A DNA stretch of 64,000 nucleotides from Gammaproteobacteria bacterium (GTDB lineage: Bacteria > Pseudomonadota > Gammaproteobacteria > Chromatiales > Chromatiaceae), in assembly GCA_011390365.1 (NCBI GenBank), contig JAABSM010000003.1, positions 1-64,000 of the forward strand, given 5' to 3'. The position numbers and the translations under genes were made by a program. The first letter of the stretch is position 1; the number at the start of each line of letters is the position of its first letter. Below, one piece after another: positions 47,564 through 55,280 of the stretch. The notes under the pieces were generated by a model. That model did not search any database. It was not told the DNA's origin and saw only the letters and a list, made by a program, of their open reading frames with translations.

Positions 47564-49726
47564 CTAGCGGGCCTCCGCCCTGATGATCCCGCCATCCGCA
47601 GCGAAGCGGGCCAGCACCAGATCGGTGGCGTCGAGGGCGTCGTGACGCCGCGGCGTGAAAGGTTGCCGGTAGTCCCGCACCACGCCCTGATAGGTCTCGA
47701 TCCGTTCCAGGGCGTCGCGGATGGCGGCGCGCTCGCCGGTTTGCGCCTGTTCCACGGCGCGCGCCAGCAGGTTGACCAGGTCATGGGCGTGCAGGGTGCC
47801 CATGGGGGCGGGGATGGTGCGCGCGGATTCGTCGCCGAAACGCTGTCGATAACGGGCCAGCAGCGGCAGTGCCCGCGCCGGCGCTTGGGGGGCGAGGGTG
47901 ACGGTTTGCAGGAATTTCAGCTCCACCCGCTTCAGCGCCTCGCCGGCGTGTCGCTGGAAATCGCCGCCGGTGACGCCCAGGTGGGAGTAGATGGGCAAGG
48001 GGGTGTCGCGCGCCGCCATCGCCTTGACGATGTGGATGCTCTCGCGGGGGTTGGCGACCATGATCAGGCTGTCCGCGCCCTTGGCGGCGATGGCTTGCAG
48101 GTAGGGGGCGAACGCCTCTTCGCCGCGGTTGAACCACGCGATGTCGACGACGCCCTCGCCGCCCGCCGCTTGCCAATCGATCACCGCCTGTTCGCTGGAG
48201 CGTCCCCAGATCGAGCGCTCCAGCAGCATGGCGGTGCGTTGGCCGCTCGCCGTCGCCCGCTCCAGCAGGAACGGGGTGGCGATGTCATCGGCCACCGAGC
48301 AGCGAAAGATGTAGTTGGGCTGGTGCTGGTGCTGAGTGAGGTGGGTGGCGGCGGCCCAGGGGATGAGGTAGGGGATTTGCAGCCGCTGGATGGTCGCCAG
48401 CTCTTCGCCGATGACATAGCTCTGCTTGCCGCCGATGACCGCCAGCAGGTTGGGGATCCGCGCGAACTCCTCCAGGTGGTTGACCGCGCGTGCGGGTATG
48501 CCCTGGTGATCCAGGGCGATCAGGCGCAAGGGTTTGCCGAGCAGGCCGCCATCGGCGTTGATCTGGTCGATCGCCAATTGGGCGCCGCGGCGGATCGCCA
48601 TGCCGGCGACCGCGCTGGCGGATGACAGATCGGCGTCGAGGCCGATGACCCATTCCTGTTGTCGTTGCTGCGCGGGCAGGGCGCGCCAGCGCAGCTCGCG
48701 GGTCTTGGCCAGCAGGTCCGGGCCGATCACCGCCTCGAAACGGTCGGGGATGTTGGCCAGTTTGCGCTGAAACGCGGCCCGCTCCCCGTCGTCGAGGCGG
48801 TAGATCTCCACCCCGGCCGCTTCGATTTCGTCCAGAAACGTCTGTTCCCTGCGCTGGGTCTCCTCCCGTTGCCAGGCGGAGAGCCCCCGGGCGGTCTCCA
48901 CCAACAGCTCCCGGATATCCGGCGGCAGGGTCTCGTAGACCTTGCCGCTGATCGAGAAGACGTAGCCGAGAAAGCCGTGACTGCTCAGGGTCAGGTGGGA
49001 TTGCACCTGGTGAAAACCCATCGCGACGATCGCCACCAGCGGGTTCTCCTGGCCATCCACCGCGCCGTCGGCGAGGGCCTGGCGGGTGGCGTGAAAGTCG
49101 ATCGGGATGGGGGTCGCCCCCAGGGTTTCGAACTGGGCCGCCAGCATGCGGCTCTTCATGATGCGAAAGCGCTGGCCGGCGAAATCCTCGGCTTGGCGCA
49201 GCGGGCGGTTGGCGGTGAAGTGCTTGAAGCCGTTCTCCCAGAAGGCGATGCCGACCAGGTCGATGCGCCCCAGCTTCTTGAGCAGGGCGTCCCCGGGCGG
49301 GCCGTCGAGCATGCGATACAGCTCGTCGCGGGAGGAGAAGAAGAAGGGCAGGTCGGCGTACTGCATCTCCGGCACCGCCACGCTCAGCTTGGCGGTGGGG
49401 GTGAGCAGCATGTCCAGCTCGCCGCGCCGCGCCATCTCCACCATCGCATGGTCGTTGCCCAGCTCCTGGTTGGGGTGGACGGTCACCTTGACCCGCCCCT
49501 CGCTTCGGGCCGCCACCTCCTGCGCGAAGCGCGCCGCCGCCGCGTGCATCGCCGTTTCGACGTTGATGTTGTGCCCCAGGCGGAGCGCCAGCGGCCCCTC
49601 GCTCGCCGCCCCCGGTCGTGTCGGCGAGACGGGCATTTGCGGATTGCCGCTATCGTAGAGGCGTACCCCCACGATGACCAAGAGCAGCAGCAACAGCGCC
49701 CCCAGCCAGCCTATCGTCTTGTTCAT
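47564..49726 (-). CDS. Fused TRAP (DctP) and ABC (Peripla_BP_6) periplasmic binding protein
   Basis: This 720-residue exported or membrane-anchored protein starts at the ATG behind GGAGG (8-nt spacing). The N-terminal hydrophobic segment (about 5-24) has no obvious cleavage site. Residues about 45-350 form a DctP-type TRAP binding domain (LGHNINVETAMHAAAARFAQEV, FRIMKSRMLAAQFETLGATP, ALADGAVDGQENPL). Residues about 360-700 form a LivJ-like Peripla_BP_6 domain (GAQLAIDQINADGGLLGKPLRL, LLAVIGGKQSYV, WGRSSEQAV). No TRAP or ABC transporter subunits are encoded here. Instead the gene is 4 nt upstream of a hybrid kinase, so it is probably a ligand sensor with two binding modules. The fusion is uncommon to my knowledge. 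Confidence 0.88.
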   Translation of the reverse strand: MNKTIGWLGALLLLLLVIVGVRLYDSGNPQMPVSPTRPGAASEGPLALRLGHNINVETAMHAAAARFAQEVAARSEGRVKVTVHPNQELGNDHAMVEMARRGELDMLLTPTAKLSVAVPEMQYADLPFFFSSRDELYRMLDGPPGDALLKKLGRIDLVGIAFWENGFKHFTANRPLRQAEDFAGQRFRIMKSRMLAAQFETLGATPIPIDFHATRQALADGAVDGQENPLVAIVAMGFHQVQSHLTLSSHGFLGYVFSISGKVYETLPPDIRELLVETARGLSAWQREETQRREQTFLDEIEAAGVEIYRLDDGERAAFQRKLANIPDRFEAVIGPDLLAKTRELRWRALPAQQRQQEWVIGLDADLSSASAVAGMAIRRGAQLAIDQINADGGLLGKPLRLIALDHQGIPARAVNHLEEFARIPNLLAVIGGKQSYVIGEELATIQRLQIPYLIPWAAATHLTQHQHQPNYIFRCSVADDIATPFLLERATASGQRTAMLLERSIWGRSSEQAVIDWQAAGGEGVVDIAWFNRGEEAFAPYLQAIAAKGADSLIMVANPRESIHIVKAMAARDTPLPIYSHLGVTGGDFQRHAGEALKRVELKFLQTVTLAPQAPARALPLLARYRQRFGDESARTIPAPMGTLHAHDLVNLLARAVEQAQTGERAAIRDALERIETYQGVVRDYRQPFTPRRHDALDATDLVLARFAADGGIIRAEAR

Positions 49727-49866
49727 ATGCGCTACCTCCCGGGGTTTGTGCCTGCCGCGGCCCCGTAACTCCATTTGCCAAGGTCGAGTATACCTCCTAT
49801 GCGGGCTTGTGCCGCTAGAGCTGGATCAACGAATGGGTAATTGAATGGATCGAGGGATCGATATCC

Positions 49867-49887
49867 GATATTCGCTTGACGAATATC
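49867..49887. promoter_or_regulatory. Palindrome between the binding-protein operon and the small Cys-rich gene
   Basis: GATATTCG-CTTGA-CGAATATC is a perfect 8-bp inverted repeat with a 5-nt spacer, in the 283-bp divergent region. It is 141 nt from the operon start and 123 nt from the small-gene start. The form suits a dimeric regulator operator; the regulator is unknown. Confidence 0.4.
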
Positions 49888-50009
49888 CCAATTCTTCGGC
49901 GTTCGGCCGCCGGAAAAGTGACGGACGGCGTTTGTCGCCCCGGCGATTGGTGCTATGGTGACATCGAAGGCCCTTGGCCGACCCCTCTACCTCATCCACG
50001 GAGAATGCC

Positions 50010-50246
50010 ATGAAGATCTTCCTCATCCTGATTGCGGTCGCGGTCATCGCCCTGGTAACCCTGCCGATCTGGGGTAGTTGCAAGCAAAATCAGGCGGTAT
50101 GCGATAGCTGGTGCAGCGTCGCCAATTTCAACTCGGAAGTGGGCAAGGCCGGTTGCCGGGCCGAGTGCCTGGGCGAACAGGTCGGCTGTGAAACCAAGGC
50201 GGGGGCCGCCAAGATCGAGCGTAGTCTGAAAGAGAGAAGCCAGTAA
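50010..50246 (+). CDS. Small exported protein with six-cysteine symmetric motif
   Basis: This 78-residue protein starts at the ATG behind GGAG. A hydrophobic segment at residues 3-20 acts as signal or anchor. The mature part has six cysteines at 24, 31, 35, 49, 53 and 60, spaced C-x6-C-x3-C-x13-C-x3-C-x6-C. The two CxxxC pairs 13 residues apart form a symmetric helical-hairpin pattern like the twin CX3C motif of small Tim chaperones. Homology to those is not claimed. A canonical lipobox is absent (WGSC). Three disulfides in the periplasm are likely. No family is recognised. Confidence 0.7.
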   Translation: MKIFLILIAVAVIALVTLPIWGSCKQNQAVCDSWCSVANFNSEVGKAGCRAECLGEQVGCETKAGAAKIERSLKERSQ

Positions 50247-50433
50247 GCGCACAGAATCAGCTGGTTCTGATGCGCCTTGCTTCGTTGCCGGCCGAAGATT
50301 GCCTGGGGTGTGCTGCCACCATGGCTTGACTTGATGACATGGAGTGCGGTCTTGGCCGTGTCGCGGCCACATTCGCGATACCGCTAGTAAAGCTGCGCAT
50401 CAGTATTCCGTGCATTCTCAAATCAGCAAAAAT

Positions 50434-50522
50434 CTCTCACGGAGGCACGGGGGCACGCGAAGAAATCCCCCTCCGTGATCTCCCCTGTCTCAGTGAAAGA
50501 TCTTATGAAAACTTCGGCGCGG
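50434..50522 (+). repeat. Dispersed repeat, copy 2 (about 89 bp)
   Basis: Same family as 36504-36588, with the identical core GAAATCCCCCTCCGTGA and the tail TCTCAGTGAAAGATCTT...GGCGC. It ends 13 nt before the stop of the leftward sensor kinase gene. The rest of the gap 50247-50433 shows no gene. Confidence 0.75.
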
Positions 50523-50535
50523 CCGCATTAGCTAT

Positions 50536-51924
50536 CTATTGCCGAGCGGGAAACCGCACTTCCACGCGCAACCCCCTGCCCGCGATGCCATCTTCCAGGC
50601 GAATTTCCGCCTGATGCAGCTCGGCGATGCGTTTGGCGATGGAGAGGCCGAGGCCGCTGCCGGCGATCTGCTGGTTACCCCGCTTGAAGCGCTCGAAGAG
50701 CTGGTCCCGTTGCTCCGGCGGGATGCCAGGGCCGTTGTCGGCGACACTCAGTCGCAACCCGTTTACCCCGCCTGCAATGTTGACCTCGATCCTGCCTCCA
50801 TCATGGGTGTATTTGACGGCGTTGTTGATCAGGTTGCGCAGCAGCACCGCCAGTAGCTTGGGGTCGCCCTCCATGCGGATGTCGTCATCCGCGCGGGAGA
50901 GTTCCAGATGCAGGTGCTTGTGCAGCGCCTCGGCGGCCTGCTGGGCCAGTTCATGGCGGGCCAGGGCGGCGAGCTTCAGGGGCTTTTTTTCCAGGGCGTT
51001 GGCGCGGCTGGTGTCGGCGCGGGCGAGGGTGAGCAACTGTTCCACCAGGTGGGTGGTGCGGTCGATGCCCTGGGTGATCTGCTCCAGGGCGCGTCCGCGG
51101 CGTTGCGGATCCTCGGCGCGCTGGGCTACCTCGGCCTGGATCTTGATGGCGGTGAGGGGGGTGCGCAGCTCGTGGGCGGCGTCGGCGGTAAAGCGGCGTT
51201 CGTTCTCCAGGGTGCGGGAGAGGCGGCCGAGCAGGCGGTTGAGGGCGTCGACCAGTGGGCGGATCTCGCGCGGGGCGTGGTCGTCGGGCAGGCGGCGCAG
51301 GTCCTCCGCGTCGCGGCGGGTGAGTTCGCCGGCGACCTGATCCAGGGGCGCCAGCCCCTGTCCCACCGCCCACCATACCAGCAGCGCGACGATGATCAGG
51401 CTCAGGGGGATCGGCCACAGGCTGTTGAGGAGGATGTGGTTGACCATCTCCTCCCGGGGCTCGATGGGCATGGCGACCACCACGGCGCCCACGTCCGCAT
51501 GATAGGTGATGCCGCGCCAGCCGCGCCCATCGTACCAGTGGTCTTCGAACTGGTTGTGGATGCCGGGGCGCATCTGCGATGGGGCGTTGGGTGAAGCGAG
51601 GAGCAGATGGCCTCTGGCGTCGTAGATGTGGAAGGCGAGGCGATACTCCTGAGTCTCCGGGCTGACGGGGGATTCTTCCAGTTCCTGAAATTCGACGATT
51701 TCGTCTGGGTCTTCCAGCGCCTCCTCCAGTTCGTGACGGGTGAGGGTCAGCAGCAGCTCGGCGGAGTTGGCCAGCTTGGTGTCCATCACCTCGTCCACCT
51801 CGTGATAGGCGCTGCTCCAGGCGATATAGCCAGCCAGCCCCCAGACCACGGAGATCATCGAGAGCAGCAGCACCAGCAGGCGGCGGCGCAGGGAGACGGT
51901 GCGGTGTTTGGGGTTAATGGTCAT
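50536..51924 (-). CDS. Sensor histidine kinase, QseC/PmrB-like
   Basis: This 462-residue kinase has two transmembrane helices (about 16-36 and 163-185) bounding a periplasmic domain with acidic stretches (EEALEDPDEIVEFQELEE), which could bind cations. A HAMP-like linker follows, then HisKA with FTADAAHELRTPLTAIK (phospho-His near 242) and an ATPase domain with NLINNAVKYT, VADNGPGIP and GSGLGLSIAKRI. Architecture and the acidic periplasmic loop suit the QseC/PmrB/TctE class. It is encoded 188 nt downstream of its regulator, with a palindrome between them that could attenuate expression. Confidence 0.9.
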   Translation of the reverse strand: MTINPKHRTVSLRRRLLVLLLSMISVVWGLAGYIAWSSAYHEVDEVMDTKLANSAELLLTLTRHELEEALEDPDEIVEFQELEESPVSPETQEYRLAFHIYDARGHLLLASPNAPSQMRPGIHNQFEDHWYDGRGWRGITYHADVGAVVVAMPIEPREEMVNHILLNSLWPIPLSLIIVALLVWWAVGQGLAPLDQVAGELTRRDAEDLRRLPDDHAPREIRPLVDALNRLLGRLSRTLENERRFTADAAHELRTPLTAIKIQAEVAQRAEDPQRRGRALEQITQGIDRTTHLVEQLLTLARADTSRANALEKKPLKLAALARHELAQQAAEALHKHLHLELSRADDDIRMEGDPKLLAVLLRNLINNAVKYTHDGGRIEVNIAGGVNGLRLSVADNGPGIPPEQRDQLFERFKRGNQQIAGSGLGLSIAKRIAELHQAEIRLEDGIAGRGLRVEVRFPARQ

Positions 51925-52008
51925 GGGTCAACATCTTGACTTTGAACGTGAGGCTTGCCGGTCCTGCGCTTTTGCTTCGCTCGGAGTTTGGCGCCGTGAG
52001 TCAGCATC

Positions 52009-52041
52009 AGGACTGCCAGTCCTTCAAGGACTGGCAGTCCT
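52009..52041. repeat. Perfect 14-bp palindrome between regulator and kinase genes
   Basis: AGGACTGCCAGTCC (52009-52022) pairs with GGACTGGCAGTCCT (52028-52041) around TTCAA. Single arms of the same sequence occur at 53955-53969 and 54981-54995, and a degenerate copy at 30866-30898. In mRNA the hairpin would sit between the response regulator and kinase genes and could reduce kinase expression. Confidence 0.75.
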
Positions 52042-52112
52042 GGGTTCGGTTCATGTTGCGGAGTACAGTTAATACTACCATTCTCGTCAGGCTAGCCATG
52101 ATCAACGGGTCG

Positions 52113-52775
52113 TCAGGGCAGGCGCGGAATCATGTAACCTACCCCGCGCAGGGTGCGGATCAGCTCCTTGCCCAGCTTCTTGCGCAGGTGATGAATATAG
52201 ACCTCCAGGGCGTTGCTCTCGACCCCTTCGTCCCAGCCGTAGAGGGCCTCTTCCAGGCGATCCCGGGAGAAGGCCTCGCCAGGGCGGGAGAGCAGCAGCT
52301 CCAGGATCGCGAACTCGCGCGCGGTCAGCTCCACCGCTTCGCCGGCGCGGGTCACCTTGCGCGTCGCGGGATCGAGGCTGATCTCGCCGTGTACCAGTTC
52401 CGGCGAGGCGCGCCCGCCCTGGCGGCGTCCGATGGCGCGCAGGCGCGCCGCCAGCTCGTCCAGTGAGAAGGGTTTGACCAGATAGTCGTCGGCGCCGGCG
52501 TCGAGCCCGGCGATGCGATCCTCCACCGCGTCGCGGGCGGTAAGGATCAGTACCGGAGAGGTCCCGCCACTGCGTCGAAATTCATCGAGCACGCTCATGC
52601 CATCCCGCCCCGGCAGCCCCAGGTCCAGCACCACCAGGTCGAACGAATCGCTGGCCAAGGCCATGGCGGCGCTGGGGCCGTCCTTGAGCCAGTCCACGGT
52701 ATAGCCGAGCTGGCTCAGCCCCGCTTGCAGGCCGTCGCCGATCAGCGGGTCGTCTTCTACCAGTAGTAGTCGCAT
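52113..52775 (-). CDS. Response regulator, OmpR/PmrA/QseB family
   Basis: This 220-residue regulator has an N-terminal receiver (LLVEDDPLIGDGL, phospho-Asp in LVVLDLGLPGRDG, Lys in YLVKPF) and a C-terminal winged helix (FAILELLLSRPGEAFSRDRLEEALYGW, VYIHHLRKKLG). The sequence GWDEGVESNALEVYIHHLRKKLG and the end LRGVGYM are typical of the QseB/PmrA/BasR branch. PmrA-branch regulators bind direct CTTAAG-like half-sites spaced by 5 nt. Such a site is present at 58122-58138. The kinase gene lies downstream. Confidence 0.92.
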   Translation of the reverse strand: MRLLLVEDDPLIGDGLQAGLSQLGYTVDWLKDGPSAAMALASDSFDLVVLDLGLPGRDGMSVLDEFRRSGGTSPVLILTARDAVEDRIAGLDAGADDYLVKPFSLDELAARLRAIGRRQGGRASPELVHGEISLDPATRKVTRAGEAVELTAREFAILELLLSRPGEAFSRDRLEEALYGWDEGVESNALEVYIHHLRKKLGKELIRTLRGVGYMIPRLP

Positions 52776-53188
52776 TTTGATGCCTTGGGCGCTGTCGTCG
52801 GGAATTTTCTGTTCACTACAGAGGGCACAGGGAACACAGAGAATTGGGGTTGATCAATCGTTTTGCAGATGTGTTTGGGATAATCGCTGTGGAATAACAT
52901 CCACACCACGTTGTGGGAGCGGTCTGAAACCGCGACAACGGATCCCTCATAAAAGATGGGTTGTCGCGGATGCAATCTGCTCCTATAAGGTGGCGTCGTT
53001 TTATTTCTGACTGCCGATCTCGTCACGCTGCTCCAGCGGCGTGACGCATCTGGGGGCGCTCCCGCGCCCCGTGCGCCCTTTTCTGCGCGGGAGCGCCGAT
53101 GGCGGCAGGTGACACCGCCGGAGCGATGTCATCAGTCGAAACAATAATACCCCTCTGTGCTCTCTGTGCGCTCTGTGGTTAATCTTTT
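52776..53188. other. Repeat-dense gap between the TPR and regulator genes
   Basis: No gene is seen. Repeats from left to right are: CACTACAGAGGGCACAGGGAACACAGAG at 52814-52841; a REP-like pair GGAGCGGT..AAACCGCGACAAC with GTTGTCGCGGAT..CTGCTCC at 52915-52986; a perfect 13-bp palindrome GGCGCTCCCGCGC/GCGCGGGAGCGCC at 53054-53096; and CCCTCTGTGCTCTCTGTGCGCTCTGTGG at 53151-53178, which is in opposite orientation to the first. The CACAGAG arms thus face each other across the gap. Confidence 0.7.
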
Positions 53189-53860
53189 CTACCAGCCAAA
53201 CCCGCCCCCTTCCTTCTTCTCTTTGGCAGTGGAAAGCGCCTGTTCAATCTCCTGCTTGCGCCCTTTGTCGGCTAGCTCCCGGCCGGCTCGGGCGGGGGCC
53301 TGGAGGGCCTTTTGCAGGTAGCTGATCGCTTCGTCGTAGTCGCCCTGGTCGAGCAGGAAGTCGCCATAGAAGTAGTTGGGATCGATGCCGTTGGGATTCA
53401 TCTCCAGCGCCTTGCGCAAATACTCCCGGGCCTTGTCGTCATCGCCGAATCCCACCGGCCAGCCGGGGACCTGGTAATAGAGGCTGCCCAGGCTGGTGTA
53501 GACCGAGCCGTTGAGCGCCTGGGGGTCCAGTTTTTCCGCCTCCAGCAGCAGCTCGCGGGCGCGCTTGACCAGGTCGAGGGCGCCAAGCCCCCCCTCTTCT
53601 CCGGCCAGGGTGGAGAGAATGATAGCATGCCAGATCTTGCCTTCCGCGGTGGGGTGTTGGGCGACCTGGGATTCGGCCTGGGCGGCCAGCTTCTCCAGCG
53701 CTTCGCCCCGCTTATCCTCCGCTACCTGGTACTTGATTTCGGCCCAGTCGTTTTGCAGCCCTCGCACCTCAGGCGAGATGGCGGCGAACAGCGGGGCGGT
53801 GAAGGCAAGGCTGGTGATGGCGATCAGCAGCATCCAGCGGGAGGTGTTGTGTCGTTTCAT
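53189..53860 (-). CDS. Exported TPR-repeat protein
   Basis: This 223-residue protein has a signal peptide (about 1-26, LLIAITSLAFTAPLFA). TPR-like helices follow: about 80-125 (RARELLLEAEKLDPQALNGSVYTSLGSLYYQ), 145-175 (AREYLRKALEMNPNGIDPNYFYGDFLLDQ) and 176-195 (YDEAISYLQKALQAP). It has a charged tail. It resembles small periplasmic TPR proteins used as scaffolds, but no specific partner can be read from context. A MITE and repeat fragments lie upstream of its start. Confidence 0.8.
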   Translation of the reverse strand: MKRHNTSRWMLLIAITSLAFTAPLFAAISPEVRGLQNDWAEIKYQVAEDKRGEALEKLAAQAESQVAQHPTAEGKIWHAIILSTLAGEEGGLGALDLVKRARELLLEAEKLDPQALNGSVYTSLGSLYYQVPGWPVGFGDDDKAREYLRKALEMNPNGIDPNYFYGDFLLDQGDYDEAISYLQKALQAPARAGRELADKGRKQEIEQALSTAKEKKEGGGFGW

Positions 53861-53954
53861 GGGGTTGGTCTCCTCAAGTTGGGTTTTTCGTGGATCGCCG
53901 AGCTGCGCTCGGCTTCCGGCGCGTGCGCTAGTGCGAGTAATTGTGAATCAACGG

Positions 53955-53969
53955 AGGACTGGCAGTCCT
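53955..53969. repeat. Single arm of the AGGACTGCCAGTCC repeat
   Basis: AGGACTGGCAGTCCT, a near-palindrome identical to the right arm of the repeat at 52009-52041, directly precedes MITE copy B. Confidence 0.6.
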
Positions 53970-53972
53970 GGG

Positions 53973-54066
53973 CTAGTGCAGCACCCGCTAAATAAGCAAT
54001 AACACTATTTATAAAAAATCAATACCCTGTGCTTCGCATTATTCATGGTCACTTGGCGGGTGCTAG
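53973..54066. repeat. 94-bp MITE (copy B), inverted relative to copy A
   Basis: The reverse complement aligns with copy A at 8209-8303 along its whole length. The intact terminus is CTAGTGCAGCACCCGC; the other terminus has lost five bases (GGGTGCTAG instead of GGGTGCTGCACTAG). It lies between the TPR and SDR genes. The remainder of the gap 53861-54155 shows no gene. Confidence 0.85.
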
Positions 54067-54155
54067 ATTCATGTTCAGGGTGTTATCGCTACTATCATGC
54101 TCGTTAGCCGAGCTCAGCTCGGCGCTCCCGGGGACCGCTCATCAGCGGTTAACGA

Positions 54156-54956
54156 TTATCCTTCCCGGGCGAACTTGCCCATCACCCGCATCTGTCCCGC
54201 CACGGCGAGGTCGACGAGGCGGGGCAGCAGGGCGTTGATGCGTACGAAGAGGGATTCCGGGAAGCCCAGGTAGACCTCCTTGCGACCCTTTTCGATGGCG
54301 GCGACGATCTGGTCGGCGACCCACTCGGGGTCGTCCATGTTCATGCCGGTCGCCTCCGCCATGCGCATCACCCGATCGCCGTTGAGGGGGGTGCGCACCG
54401 CGCGCGGGGCGATGTAGCTGACGCCGATGCCGCTTCCCCCCAGCTCCCGGCGCAGGGCTTCCGACAGGCCGCGCAGCCCCGCCTTGCTGGCGGAGTAGGC
54501 GGCGAACCAACCGAAGCCGATGGAGCCGAAGGTTGAGCCGATGTTGACGATGCGCCCCTGGCCCTTTTCCAGCATGTCCGGCAGCAGCGCGCGGATGATC
54601 AGCATGGGGGTGGCGAGGTTGAGCTGGATCATCCGCTCCAGCAGCACCGGGTCCTCTTCGGCGAAGGGGCGGAAGCTGAGCATGCCGGCGTTGTTGATGA
54701 CGAGGTCGAAGGTCCCGCAGGCCTGTTGCGCCTGGCGCAGTGCCTCGTCCCGGGATTCCCGGTCGAGCAAGTCGACGGGGAAGGCTCGGGCCTCGCCCGG
54801 GGCGTCGGCGAGCTCCAGGCGAATCTTCTCCAGCGCGTCGCCGTTGCGGTCGAGCATCGCCACCTTGGCGCCGGCGCGCACCAGGCGCTGGGTGACGCGC
54901 ATGCCGATGCCGCCGGCGGCGCCGGTGATGAGGATCGTCTTGTCGTTCAGTTTCAT
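54156..54956 (-). CDS. Short-chain dehydrogenase/reductase
   Basis: This 266-residue NAD(P)-dependent oxidoreductase starts at the ATG behind AAGGAA. Motifs are TGAAGGIG (cofactor site, about residue 11), NNAG (about 87), catalytic Ser in NIGSTFGSIGF, and YSASKAG (Tyr-x3-Lys, near 155). The C-terminal region is extended and contains hydrophobic patches suggesting membrane association. It is the last gene of the hemolysin/acyl-ligase/diiron cluster and would reduce or oxidise a carbonyl or alcohol in its product. Substrate unknown. Confidence 0.9.
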   Translation of the reverse strand: MKLNDKTILITGAAGGIGMRVTQRLVRAGAKVAMLDRNGDALEKIRLELADAPGEARAFPVDLLDRESRDEALRQAQQACGTFDLVINNAGMLSFRPFAEEDPVLLERMIQLNLATPMLIIRALLPDMLEKGQGRIVNIGSTFGSIGFGWFAAYSASKAGLRGLSEALRRELGGSGIGVSYIAPRAVRTPLNGDRVMRMAEATGMNMDDPEWVADQIVAAIEKGRKEVYLGFPESLFVRINALLPRLVDLAVAGQMRVMGKFAREG

Positions 54957-54980
54957 GGCGAATTCCTTGTGTGAGTGATC

Positions 54981-54995
54981 AGGACTGCCAGTCCT
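54981..54995. repeat. Single arm of the AGGACTGCCAGTCC repeat
   Basis: AGGACTGCCAGTCCT lies between the SDR gene and the 51-codon membrane ORF, identical to one arm of the palindrome at 52009. Confidence 0.6.
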
Positions 54996-55009
54996 GAGCA
55001 TTTTTTGGG

Positions 55010-55165
55010 TCAGCCATCACGCCGTAACAGCGGGCTGGCGATGAGCGCCAACAGCAGGCTGGCCAGGGCCAGATCGACAAGCAGCCCCGGCAGGCCATCG
55101 CCTAATGCCTGGCCGAGGTGACGGGCGGGGGCGTCGAGCAGAATCGCGAGCAGTTGGTTGAGCAT
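55010..55165 (-). CDS. 51-residue membrane peptide in the acyl-ligase cluster
   Basis: This small gene begins MLNQLLAILLDAPARHLGQ, with GAGG 9 nt before the ATG. Residues about 25-47 form a hydrophobic helix (LPGLLVDLALASLLLALIAS), ending with RRDG. It lies in the same direction as and between the diiron-protein and SDR genes. The good ribosome binding site, the membrane helix and the position support a real gene, possibly a membrane anchor or small subunit. No family is recognised. Confidence 0.55.
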   Translation of the reverse strand: MLNQLLAILLDAPARHLGQALGDGLPGLLVDLALASLLLALIASPLLRRDG

Positions 55166-55196
55166 GATGTCGTTCCTCAATCGGAGTTCAAGAAAT

Positions 55197-55261
55197 CACC
55201 ACAGAGATCACAGAGGGCACAGAGCATACATGGGCGAACGCCATGTGTGCTCTGTGGTTTA
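55197..55261. repeat. CACAGAG-type hairpin repeat
   Basis: Arms ACCACAGAG and CTCTGTGGT enclose AGAGCATACATGG/CCATGTGTGCTCT (one mismatch). It is the same family as the arms at 52814 and 53151. It lies between the small membrane gene and the diiron-protein gene. Confidence 0.75.
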
Positions 55262-55280
55262 TCTCTTCCAGAAAAATCAG

